Source: Thermotoga sp. | Lineage (GTDB): Bacteria > Thermotogota > Thermotogae > B3-G13 | Length of the DNA: 6,152 nucleotides | Direction: 5' to 3' | Assembly: GCA_003641555.1 (NCBI GenBank) | Contig: QNAT01000083.1 | Span: 1 to 6,152 of the forward strand | Part shown: one piece after another, positions 1 through 6,152 of the stretch | How positions within the stretch are numbered: position 1 is the stretch's first letter | How the letters are laid out: each line of letters begins with the position of its first letter | The notes under the pieces: model-generated | The model's input: only the letters and a program-made list of their open reading frames with translations | Told to the model about the DNA's origin: nothing | Database searches by the model: none | Position numbers and translations under genes: made by a program

Positions 1-2708
1 CCTCTCCCCTGGATGCCCCACAATTCTTCCGGGGTAGGTACACGTGTCACAAAATCATGCCAATTAAATCCTTCTCCCTCATCTCTAATGGTGTAGATCA
101 CACTATTCTTCTCCAACTCCGCTCTAACCTGTACCTGTCTCTGAGAATAGCGAGGATCGTTGAGGCGCTTTGTATAAAGTTCTGCATATTCTCTGCTGCC
201 CTTCTGTATATTGAGTCTTAAGTTTCCATGCTCTATCGCATTCGTTATCATTTCTATCATCACAGGATAGTGCTTTGACATACTCAAACTCGGCTGTTTT
301 CTCTTGATTTCATCGAGAAAGTTCCTTGCAAAGTTGGATACAATATAAAGTCTGTTATCGAAGATATTGGCATACAGAACTTTATCTTCCCATCTCATCT
401 CGTAAGGCGGAGTTTGATCTATAAAAACAAGAGTTAAATCGTCCTTTAACCTTTTAAGGATCTGATCTTCCGCAACAGTGGTTATGCCAGAAAATAGGGA
501 TTCAGACTCGATAGATGAAGCCAAATCTATCAAATTGTTTATTTCTGAATGCTCAGATATACCATCTGTATGAAACAAAAAAACCTCTTTAGAATTTATT
601 CTACTCCTATGTAGTACCTTTGATTTTAAAGGCACAAGTGTTACTTTATCATTCGTTATCGTAACGTATTCCCAATTTTCGCCTTTTGCTGCAACTGTAA
701 GATTGAACTCGGAAGTCTTGAGTAAGGCAAAACATATCTTCAATTTCTTAGAAACATTGTTGCTCAACTCACGTTCAATAGAGGCATTTATCTCTTCGAT
801 AAACTTCAAAGGTTCATAAAAAATAGAGATGTTATCCACCAAATTACTCTCTATCCACTTATCTATAAAAATGGCTATGACCGCACCTTTAACACCTTCT
901 CCTCCAGAATCGATCATAACTATTCCCAAATTTTCTTCATCTATCGCAAAGACCTTGTGATAATCCCCTTGAGGTATATCAAATGGGAAAAATCGTGAAT
1001 TTACCCTGAACCATCCCATTCGAGGAGCAATTTCTGGAATGAGTATTTTGAAGATCCTGGATGCATCTTTGACATCTTCGACAAGCTCTTCATAGGTATC
1101 TTTCAATCTGAGATTTGCAGCGAGAATTCCAAATCTGTAAGAGATCTCTTTTGCCAGGCTTTCCATGGTATCCAGATCTTCGGAAGAAACGATATCATTA
1201 TAAAACAATACCAGGATTCCCTCAATTGAATTTCCCTTTACTAAGGGTAAACAGACAATAGATCCTCTCCTTCCCTGAAGATATTGTTCATCCACTTTTA
1301 TTGACGCTTTATCCATATACGTTGCTCTTTTAAAGCGAATCGTTCTCGAAAAGATATCCTTCCCATCCTTAGAGATTGATATTCGAGAAGGAAGCGCCTC
1401 ACATCCTATCGAGGAAATGAGTTTCAACTGGCTATTATCGTATATGTAGAACCCCCCTCCATCACTCGCAAGGTACTTCATGAATATGTTTAAGAATTCG
1501 TTTGAGATAGCGGCAAGATTCTTTTCTTCAGAGAATACGCGTTCCGCCTCCGAGAACATGTGAAACAACCATTTTAATCTGAACATTTTTGTCAAATCTG
1601 TCAATATGTAGAAGACGTAGAAGGTGTTTCCCAATCGAGCTGTCCAATGCACAACGGATATATACTTCTTATGGTTATTACCTTTTCTCCATTCGAAGAT
1701 CTGTTTATCACTTACTTTATCTATCCCAAAAAACACCTCATCATTTATTCGTTTAATAAAAGGCGTTATAACATCGTTTATATTTTTGTTCAGCAGATCT
1801 TCTCGTTTGGCTGATAATATCCTCAAGGTATTGTCATTCACGAATACGATCTCACCCGATAACCTTCTCATTATCATTCCTTCATCCGCATTTTCTACAT
1901 ATTCGCGAGAGAAGGCAAGATCGTTTGAAACCGACCTTGCATGAATCCGTGTACTTATAATACTTGAAGCCATCGTTGAGATCAATTGTCCGATCTCTTT
2001 ATCTCTCTTATCGAAATCTTCTTCATCGAGGATATCTAAATTCAGATTGGCATAAGATTCCCCATCCACGATTATTGGTATAATGAGAGTCGATCTAACC
2101 GACAGGATACCATTTTTCTCTAAGACCTCATAAACCTTACTGTCCAGGAGCTCCTTATCCATTTTGGCTATGGAATGTACTACTTTAACCCTGCTGGAAA
2201 GTATGAATTCCTTTTTGCTCAACTCCAATTTTCCCAATTCTCCCATATTATAGCCGTAGGCGAAGCAAAATCCGAGCGCGTTATTCTCTTTTTTGAATAC
2301 CACAGTTGCTTTCCTGGCTCTTCGAATTAATTTCATAGATTCCAGAGTAAGGGTTTTAAAGAAAGATTTTATATCCCTTTCTTCTGATATTGTGGAATAG
2401 AACTTCGTGACATCTTTTAATTCGATCTTACTGAATCGCTCTCGCTTTATTTCTTCATTGAATTCTCTATATTGTTTCGAGAAGCCTACGAATAGAAGAA
2501 TATTAGAAATAACGAATACAGTGGAAAGAAAAATATGCAGGATATACCAGTGAAGATAAAAAAAATTCACGGTTATCAGGAACAGAAACGTGAGTGACAA
2601 AAGGAAACCAATCCTCAAACATATGTTTAGCTTGCCAGAGTACGTTCTGGTGATAACATATAGGATTACATAAAAGATGAAAAAGACGATACTTATAAAT
2701 AAACTCAA
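1..2708 (-). CDS. Membrane-anchored GAF-PAS-GAF sensor with SpoIIE-type PP2C phosphatase and RsbW-like ATPase domains (C-terminus cut by window edge)
   Basis: An uninterrupted frame of 902 codons runs off the left edge. Residues about 3-20, 31-50 and 54-76 are three hydrophobic segments, so it is probably membrane-anchored. Then come a GAF-like region (about 97-255), a PAS-like region (about 265-375, with EYVENADEG and FVNDNT), a second GAF-like region (about 394-530), a SpoIIE/RsbU PP2C phosphatase (about 560-765) and a GHKL ATPase (about 785 on). Expected phosphatase metal ligands are present: D582 in GDY, D600 in MIDSGGEG, D715 in HTDGISE, and D756/D757 in DDLTLVFID. The usual GHG after the second Asp reads GEG. 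The ATPase has an N-box (EMITNAIEHGN, 819-829) and a G1 box (RDEGEGF, 875-881). The last residues, GIQGRG, look like the start of the G2 lid, so only a few dozen residues are probably missing. By family knowledge such proteins dephosphorylate STAS antagonists and bind sigma or anti-sigma partners; the ligand and target here are unknown. The TTG start keeps the first membrane helix and follows an SD; there is a stop three codons above the SD region and no ATG near by. It lies 7 nt after gcvPB, so it is likely cotranscribed. Confidence 0.88.
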   Translation of the reverse strand, partial: MSLFISIVFFIFYVILYVITRTYSGKLNICLRIGFLLSLTFLFLITVNFFYLHWYILHIFLSTVFVISNILLFVGFSKQYREFNEEIKRERFSKIELKDVTKFYSTISEERDIKSFFKTLTLESMKLIRRARKATVVFKKENNALGFCFAYGYNMGELGKLELSKKEFILSSRVKVVHSIAKMDKELLDSKVYEVLEKNGILSVRSTLIIPIIVDGESYANLNLDILDEEDFDKRDKEIGQLISTMASSIISTRIHARSVSNDLAFSREYVENADEGMIMRRLSGEIVFVNDNTLRILSAKREDLLNKNINDVITPFIKRINDEVFFGIDKVSDKQIFEWRKGNNHKKYISVVHWTARLGNTFYVFYILTDLTKMFRLKWLFHMFSEAERVFSEEKNLAAISNEFLNIFMKYLASDGGGFYIYDNSQLKLISSIGCEALPSRISISKDGKDIFSRTIRFKRATYMDKASIKVDEQYLQGRRGSIVCLPLVKGNSIEGILVLFYNDIVSSEDLDTMESLAKEISYRFGILAANLRLKDTYEELVEDVKDASRIFKILIPEIAPRMGWFRVNSRFFPFDIPQGDYHKVFAIDEENLGIVMIDSGGEGVKGAVIAIFIDKWIESNLVDNISIFYEPLKFIEEINASIERELSNNVSKKLKICFALLKTSEFNLTVAAKGENWEYVTITNDKVTLVPLKSKVLHRSRINSKEVFLFHTDGISEHSEINNLIDLASSIESESLFSGITTVAEDQILKRLKDDLTLVFIDQTPPYEMRWEDKVLYANIFDNRLYIVSNFARNFLDEIKRKQPSLSMSKHYPVMIEMITNAIEHGNLRLNIQKGSREYAELYTKRLNDPRYSQRQVQVRAELEKNSVIYTIRDEGEGFNWHDFVTRVPTPEELWGIQGR

Positions 2709-2715
2709 CTGCTCA

Positions 2716-4161
2716 TTACCACCTCAACTTCATGTCTCTCACAGCTTTAACTTCGTTCAACCTTCTTACAGGAGTCTTTGATGGGGCGTTTTTCAGAAGT
2801 TCTGGTTTTCTCTTCGCTTCTTCGGCTATGCGCTTCAATATATTCGCGTATTCCTCAAGGCTCTCTTTCGATTCTGTCTCCGTAGGTTCGAACATAAGTG
2901 CCTCTGAAACTATGAGTGGAAAGTATATAGTTGGTGGATGGATTCCATAATCCAGGAGCCTCTTCGCTATATCAAGTGTTTTCACACCATACTTCTTATA
3001 TTCTTTTCCCGTTGCAACGAATTCGTGTTTGCAGATAGTATCATAAGGGATACGATAATGTTCTTTTATAAGAGACATCAAGTAGTTGGCATTCAATACA
3101 GCCATCTGGGATATCTTTTTTAGATTATCTTTTCCTACACTGAGAAGGTAAGCATACGCCTTTACGAGTACGATGAAGTTACCATAAAAACTCCTAACCC
3201 TACCTATGGATTTTGGCTTATCATAATTAAGAAAGTATTTTCCCTCCGCTGAGCGCTCAACAGTGGGAACTGGTAGGAAGGGGATCAGATCTCTTTTAAC
3301 ACCAATCGGTCCACTTCCAGGACCTCCAGTCCCATGAGGAGTGGAAAACGTCTTATGAAGGTTAAAATGTACGATATCGAAACCCATATCGCCTGGCCTC
3401 GTGTAACCCAGTATAGCATTCATATTCGCACCATCGTAGTAAAGAAGTGCACCTGCATCGTGAGCGAGTTTTGCTATCCGAACTATATTTTTCTCGAATA
3501 AACCCAGGGTGTTCGGATTGGTCAACATTATTCCCGCCACATCTGCTCCGAGTAGTCCTTTCAATGCCTCGATATCTACCAGGCCATCCGAATCAGATTT
3601 TACCTCTACTACCTCAAAACCGTTCATAGCAGAAGATGCGGGATTGGTTCCATGAGCCGAGTCTGGCACTATCATTTTCGTTCTCTTCTTATCTTTCCTA
3701 TCTTCATGATATGCTCTTATTATTGCGACTCCTGTGAACTCTCCATGAGCTCCTGCAGCGGGTTGAAGTGTAATCTTATCCATACCCGATATCTCTTCCA
3801 GAAAGTGCTGAAGTTCGTAGATGAGTTCGAGCGCTCCCTGAACGCTGTCAATAGATTGATAAGGGTGTATATGAGTAAATCCATCCAGTTTCGAGAGTTC
3901 TTCGTTCACTTTAGGATTGTACTTCATCGTGCAAGATCCGAGAGGATACATACCTTCATCTATGGAATAGTTCTTTTTGGCAAGGTTGTAAAAGTGCCTA
4001 ACCACATCTGATTCACTCATCTCTGGTAAAGAGGGCGATTTTTCCCTCAGCAAAGAAGAAGGAAATAACATATCCAGAGGTGGTGCAGGACAATCTATCT
4101 CCGGTAAAGAACATCCTTCTCTACCGGGTACTGTCTTTTCTATGAGAAGTTTATCACTCAT
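2716..4161 (-). CDS. gcvPB: Glycine dehydrogenase (decarboxylating) subunit 2, P-protein C-terminal half
   Basis: This is the PLP-carrying subunit of the glycine cleavage P-protein. With GcvPA it decarboxylates glycine and passes the aminomethyl group to lipoyl-GcvH in the cytosol. The sequence contains the PLP lysine motif [18 protein letters not shown], with the lysine at residue 270 counted from the chosen ATG. It also has the characteristic blocks [52 protein letters not shown] and, near the end, [18 protein letters not shown]. At 481 aa it has the usual length for a stand-alone subunit 2 and looks intact. I chose ATG at 4161 because AAAGGAG lies 8 nt upstream of it. A GTG six bases earlier (4167) overlaps the gcvPA stop as GTGA but sits only 2 nt from the SD. 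Either way the gene is tightly coupled to gcvPA. Confidence 0.96.
   Translation of the reverse strand: MSDKLLIEKTVPGREGCSLPEIDCPAPPLDMLFPSSLLREKSPSLPEMSESDVVRHFYNLAKKNYSIDEGMYPLGSCTMKYNPKVNEELSKLDGFTHIHPYQSIDSVQGALELIYELQHFLEEISGMDKITLQPAAGAHGEFTGVAIIRAYHEDRKDKKRTKMIVPDSAHGTNPASSAMNGFEVVEVKSDSDGLVDIEALKGLLGADVAGIMLTNPNTLGLFEKNIVRIAKLAHDAGALLYYDGANMNAILGYTRPGDMGFDIVHFNLHKTFSTPHGTGGPGSGPIGVKRDLIPFLPVPTVERSAEGKYFLNYDKPKSIGRVRSFYGNFIVLVKAYAYLLSVGKDNLKKISQMAVLNANYLMSLIKEHYRIPYDTICKHEFVATGKEYKKYGVKTLDIAKRLLDYGIHPPTIYFPLIVSEALMFEPTETESKESLEEYANILKRIAEEAKRKPELLKNAPSKTPVRRLNEVKAVRDMKLRW
2719..2725 (-). promoter_or_regulatory. Shine-Dalgarno for the TTG-started sensor phosphatase gene
   Basis: GAGGTGG lies within the last codons of gcvPB, 10 nt before TTG at 2708-2706. 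It supports the TTG start and suggests translational coupling to gcvPB, whose stop codon lies between this site and the TTG. An ATG overlapping the gcvPB stop (TAATG) is not the start, because that frame closes after three codons. Confidence 0.55.
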
Positions 4162-4163
4162 AT

Positions 4164-5510
4164 TCACATCTCCTTTAACTTTGAGATCAAAGTATCCATA
4201 TCTTTTCTTTCCACCATCTCTGTAACGGCAAACAGCATTGTATTCCTCAATTCGGGATAAAATCCTTCGAGATTTAGAGGCCCTATTATCTTATGTTTGA
4301 GAAGTTCCGCATTGAGTGTGTCCACATTCAGGTGAGTTTCAACGGCAAACTCGTTGAAAAATGGGGCATTGAATTTCAATTGAAATCCATCCATCTCCTC
4401 GAATTTTTGTGCAAGATAATGTGCTTTATATGTATTCAACTCGGCCAATTTCCTCATTCCATTCTTACCGAGCAAGGCAAGATAAACAGATGCCATTATT
4501 ATACCCATGGCATGATTAGAGCATATATTCGAAGTTGCCTTTTGACGCCTTATATGTTGTTCACGCGTTTGAAGGGTCATGACGAAACCACGTTTACCCT
4601 CTTCGTCTACAGTCTCTCCGATTATCCTACCGGGCATCTGTCTGATGAAATGCTTTTTTGTAGCAAAGATACCGAAATGGGGACCGCCAAAAGAAGGAGG
4701 AAGTCCGAGTGGCTGCCCTTCGCCAACCACTATATCTGCATCGAAGTCACCAGGAGGCTTCAATATACCAAGACTCAAAGGATTCACAACGATTATCTTC
4801 AAGATATCAGAAGGTAGTTCTTTTAGTCCCGTGAGTGACTCGACTATGCCGAAGAAATTAGGTGTTTGTACCACCACTGCAGAAACGTTGGAATTTATCA
4901 TCCCTCTTATGGCATTAAAATTAGTTTTCCCTTTTTCATCATAAGGTATCATCTTTATTCTTATGCCCGGTCCGCGAGAATAGGTTTTACAAACTTGAAC
5001 GTACTCAGGATGAACCGTCTTAGAGATCAGAATCTCATATTTACCAGTTATTCTCGAAGCCATTAACATTGCTTCTGCCAGTGCACTGGCACCATCGTAC
5101 ATGGAAGCATTCGATACCTCCATGTTGAGTAATTCGCACATCATGGATTGATACTCGAAGAATGATTGGAGTGTTCCTTGTGAGACCTCTGGCTGATATG
5201 GGGTATATGCGGTGTAGAATTGTGGTAGAGATGCAACGTAATTCACCACAGAAGGGATGTAATGATGATATATTCCTCCTCCCAAAAAACAAGTGTAATC
5301 TTTGAGATTTGCATTCTTTTTCGATAGCCTTCTTAAATGCTTTACGACATGCATCTCATCACTTGCCATAGGCAGTGCCATATCGCCTTTGAATTTGATC
5401 TCTCCGGGGATATCAGCGAAAAGGTCATCCAGATCCTTTACACCTATTTTACTCAGCATAGCATGGATATCTTTTCTTGTGTGTGGGACATATGAAATGG
5501 AATTCAACAT
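4164..5510 (-). CDS. gcvPA: Glycine dehydrogenase (decarboxylating) subunit 1, P-protein N-terminal half
   Basis: This is the non-PLP-binding subunit of split glycine decarboxylase. It pairs with GcvPB in an alpha2-beta2 enzyme and keeps the PLP-transferase fold. Family blocks seen in order are the N-terminal [28 protein letters not shown] (75-89), [14 protein letters not shown] (102-115), [14 protein letters not shown] (134-147), [14 protein letters not shown] (269-282), MPGRIIGET (292-300) and [17 protein letters not shown] (316-332). The last is the signature where full-length P-proteins bridge to the second half. At 448 aa it has the normal length for this subunit. The ATG is preceded by GGAGGT at a 4-nt spacing, which fixes the start. 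The gene begins 31 nt after the tRNA-Leu 3' end, with no separate promoter or terminator visible between them, and it overlaps the gcvPB translation-initiation region. No glycine riboswitch fits in the short leader. Confidence 0.96.
   Translation of the reverse strand: MLNSISYVPHTRKDIHAMLSKIGVKDLDDLFADIPGEIKFKGDMALPMASDEMHVVKHLRRLSKKNANLKDYTCFLGGGIYHHYIPSVVNYVASLPQFYTAYTPYQPEVSQGTLQSFFEYQSMMCELLNMEVSNASMYDGASALAEAMLMASRITGKYEILISKTVHPEYVQVCKTYSRGPGIRIKMIPYDEKGKTNFNAIRGMINSNVSAVVVQTPNFFGIVESLTGLKELPSDILKIIVVNPLSLGILKPPGDFDADIVVGEGQPLGLPPSFGGPHFGIFATKKHFIRQMPGRIIGETVDEEGKRGFVMTLQTREQHIRRQKATSNICSNHAMGIIMASVYLALLGKNGMRKLAELNTYKAHYLAQKFEEMDGFQLKFNAPFFNEFAVETHLNVDTLNAELLKHKIIGPLNLEGFYPELRNTMLFAVTEMVERKDMDTLISKLKEM
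4170..4176 (-). promoter_or_regulatory. Shine-Dalgarno for gcvPB, inside the gcvPA 3' end
   Basis: AAAGGAG overlaps the last coding codons of gcvPA. It stands 8 nt from ATG 4161 but only 2 nt from the alternative GTG 4167, which favours the ATG as the true gcvPB start. Confidence 0.7.
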
Positions 5511-5514
5511 TTAC

Positions 5515-5520
5515 ACCTCC
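5515..5520 (-). promoter_or_regulatory. Shine-Dalgarno for gcvPA
   Basis: GGAGGT lies 4 nt upstream of ATG 5510. It falls in the 31-nt spacer between the tRNA and gcvPA, so it would remain on the mRNA after 3' processing of the tRNA. Confidence 0.8.
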
Positions 5521-5541
5521 ATTTAAGATAACATAAAATAG

Positions 5542-5627
5542 TGCCGAGGACGGGACTTGAACCCGTACGATCTAAACAGATCACAAGAACCTGAATCTTG
5601 CGCGTCTGCCAATTCCGCCACCTCGGC
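5542..5627 (-). tRNA. tRNA-Leu (anticodon CAG)
   Basis: The 86-nt gene folds as a class II tRNA. The acceptor stem is GCCGAGG/CCTCGGC with discriminator A at 5542. The anticodon stem is CAAGA/TCTTG around the loop TTCAGGT, giving anticodon CAG (5593-5591) for CUG codons. The long variable arm is GATCT-GTTT-AGATC, and the T arm is ACGGG-TTCAAGT-CCCGT. The D-arm region TGGCGGAATTGGCAGACGC and the long variable arm are typical of bacterial tRNA-Leu. The 3' CCA is not encoded (the genome reads A-CTA), so CCA must be added after trimming. The gene is the first element upstream of gcvPA on the same strand. Confidence 0.96.
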
Positions 5628-5636
5628 ATCGAAATC

Positions 5637-5666
5637 ATGATATCAGAAAATCAATCAGAAAGTAAA
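5637..5666 (-). promoter_or_regulatory. Probable sigma-70-type promoter for tRNA-Leu and the gcvP operon
   Basis: On the minus strand TTTACT (5666-5661) is followed, after an 18-nt spacer, by TATCAT (5642-5637), a five-of-six match to TATAAT. The -10 ends 9 nt before the mature tRNA 5' end, so transcription would start just upstream of the tRNA. As no other promoter fits between the tRNA and gcvPA, it may drive the whole operon. The -35 is only a four-of-six match. Confidence 0.5.
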
Positions 5667-5784
5667 GGGTGAGTAATCTCCCTAAATCCCAGATAGAGAT
5701 GGAAATATAGTGTAACTTCCCTTTGTTCACCACAGGTCTTACGACGCTGTTCCTTTCATCCAATGGGTGAAATGAGATATATAA
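5667..5784. other. Intergenic spacer with a short inverted repeat
   Basis: No gene was recognised here. TTTCATCC (5754-5761) and GGGTGAAA (5765-5772) can form an 8-bp stem, with one G-U pair in RNA, around a 3-nt loop. No T-tract follows on either strand, so it is not a convincing intrinsic terminator. It could be part of the left flank of the neighbouring insertion sequence or chance. Confidence 0.3.
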
Positions 5785-5791
5785 GGAAAAG

Positions 5792-5833
5792 AACCTCCTG
5801 GTTTCGCATATAATGTATCTAAAACAGGAGGTT
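5792..5833 (+). promoter_or_regulatory. Inverted repeat masking the transposase RBS, with a TATAAT box in its loop
   Basis: AACCTCCTG (5792-5800) pairs perfectly with CAGGAGGTT (5825-5833). A one-base mismatch then allows TTT (5802-5804) to pair with AAA (5821-5823). The right arm contains the transposase Shine-Dalgarno (AGGAGG, 6 nt before ATG 5838). The 16-nt loop contains TATAAT (5809-5814), without a good -35 at the usual distance. If that -10 is used, the mRNA would begin near 5821 and lack the left arm, leaving the RBS free. A transcript entering from outside would carry both arms and hide the RBS. This is inferred by analogy with other insertion sequences. Confidence 0.6.
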
Positions 5834-5837
5834 TCCT

Positions 5838-6152
5838 ATGAAGATCATACACCTGAAGAGGGCAAAAATGGAAGTCACTCCATTCGGGGGTTTGCTCCTG
5901 GTTCATGATTTCATTCGCAACATAGGTTTAGAGGCATTCGAAAAGGATAGATTCCCTGCACCTGGTTCCAACAGAGGAAGGTGTATTGGGCATTATCGTG
6001 CGATAAGAGGCAATTCGAGGAGATAAAGGGGATACGGAATAGATGTGTTGCCTCTGGATTCGGTTAGGATCGGAAAAAGGAGGTGAAAAAGACCGGGGAA
6101 ATAAATGGCATTTAAAGGCCCTTTTGAGAAGGGAAGAGAATAACGTTTGGGA
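5838..6152 (+). pseudogene. IS1380-family transposase remnant, frameshifted, 3' end outside window
   Basis: The ATG at 5838, with AGGAGG 6 nt upstream, opens a frame whose product resembles the N-terminus of IS1380-family DDE transposases: VTPFGGLLLVHDFIRNIGLE, then PGSNRG at about residues 42-47. This frame stops at 6024-6026. Family-like sequence continues in other frames. A second frame carries FEEIKGIRN (6014-6040), matching the expected block after the glycine-rich segment. A third is open from about 6055 to the edge and carries WIRLGSEKGGEKD then LLRREENNVW, the stretch just before the first catalytic Asp of the family. Distances between these blocks are shorter than expected for an intact protein, so there are internal deletions as well as at least two frameshifts. 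The gene cannot make a full transposase as read here. Family assignment rests on remembered motifs, not on a search. Confidence 0.7.

Larger units (their letters stand above)
5792..6152 (+). mobile_element. Left part of a degenerate IS1380-type insertion sequence
   Basis: It comprises the RBS-masking inverted repeat and the broken transposase gene. The outer terminal inverted repeat and any target duplication were not identified, so the true left boundary may lie further left, between the tRNA promoter and 5792. The right end is beyond the window. Confidence 0.55.

Noticed and set aside
1624..1944. 106-codon plus-strand open frame
   Set aside because: It lies opposite the coherent PAS/GAF coding sequence of the minus-strand sensor gene and its product resembles no family. 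It is an antisense shadow.
3652..4011. 119-codon plus-strand open frame inside gcvPB
   Set aside because: It is opposite strongly conserved P-protein motifs, has no supporting features and is explained as a shadow.
4293..4817. 174-codon plus-strand open frame inside gcvPA
   Set aside because: It is antisense to well-conserved gcvPA sequence and its product shows no recognisable domain.
5041..5292. 83-codon minus-strand frame within gcvPA
   Set aside because: It is an alternate frame of gcvPA on the same strand. gcvPA itself is intact with family motifs across this region.
5511..5541. Glycine riboswitch or independent promoter ahead of gcvPA
   Set aside because: The spacer is only 31 nt and includes the SD. 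It is far too short for a glycine aptamer and shows no -35/-10 pair.
5754..5772. Intrinsic terminator
   Set aside because: The stem is short and A/T-containing, and no T-tract follows on either strand.
1..6152. CRISPR array or tandem direct repeats
   Set aside because: Reading through both strands I saw no regularly spaced repeated units.

Overview
The window looks like a moderately AT-rich bacterial chromosome segment. It carries a three-gene operon on the minus strand, a leucine tRNA directly upstream of it, and a decayed insertion sequence at the right edge. Canonical Shine-Dalgarno sequences, a bacterial-type promoter, a tRNA-Leu with a long variable arm and a split two-gene P-protein all fit a bacterium. 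Split gcvPA/gcvPB is common in Thermotogae, Firmicutes and many deep-branching or uncultured anaerobic lineages. I cannot name the genus from sequence alone.

Layout, in the direction of minus-strand transcription (right to left): a promoter at about 5637-5666; tRNA-Leu(CAG) at 5542-5627; gcvPA at 4164-5510; gcvPB at 2716-4161; and a very long open frame that starts at a TTG (2708) and runs off the left edge. The third gene encodes a membrane-anchored, GAF-PAS-GAF sensing protein that ends in a SpoIIE/RsbU-type PP2C phosphatase domain and an RsbW-type GHKL ATPase domain. This frame lacks a strong ATG start and reaches the window edge, so it is easily overlooked, yet it fills the first 2.7 kb. 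No gap in this series exceeds 31 nt and I see no terminator, so the tRNA, both glycine decarboxylase subunits and the signalling protein are probably one transcription unit.

GcvPA and GcvPB together form the heterotetrameric, PLP-dependent glycine decarboxylase (P-protein) of the glycine cleavage system. The T- and H-protein genes are not in the window. The signalling protein has the parts of a partner-switching regulator (phosphatase plus anti-sigma-type kinase), but no STAS antagonist or sigma factor is visible nearby.

The right 300 bp (5838-6152, plus strand) holds the 5' part of an IS1380-family transposase gene broken by several frameshifts and internal losses. An inverted repeat just ahead of it can hide its ribosome binding site in read-through transcripts, with a TATAAT box in the loop. 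This resembles the anti-read-through arrangement known from other insertion sequences.
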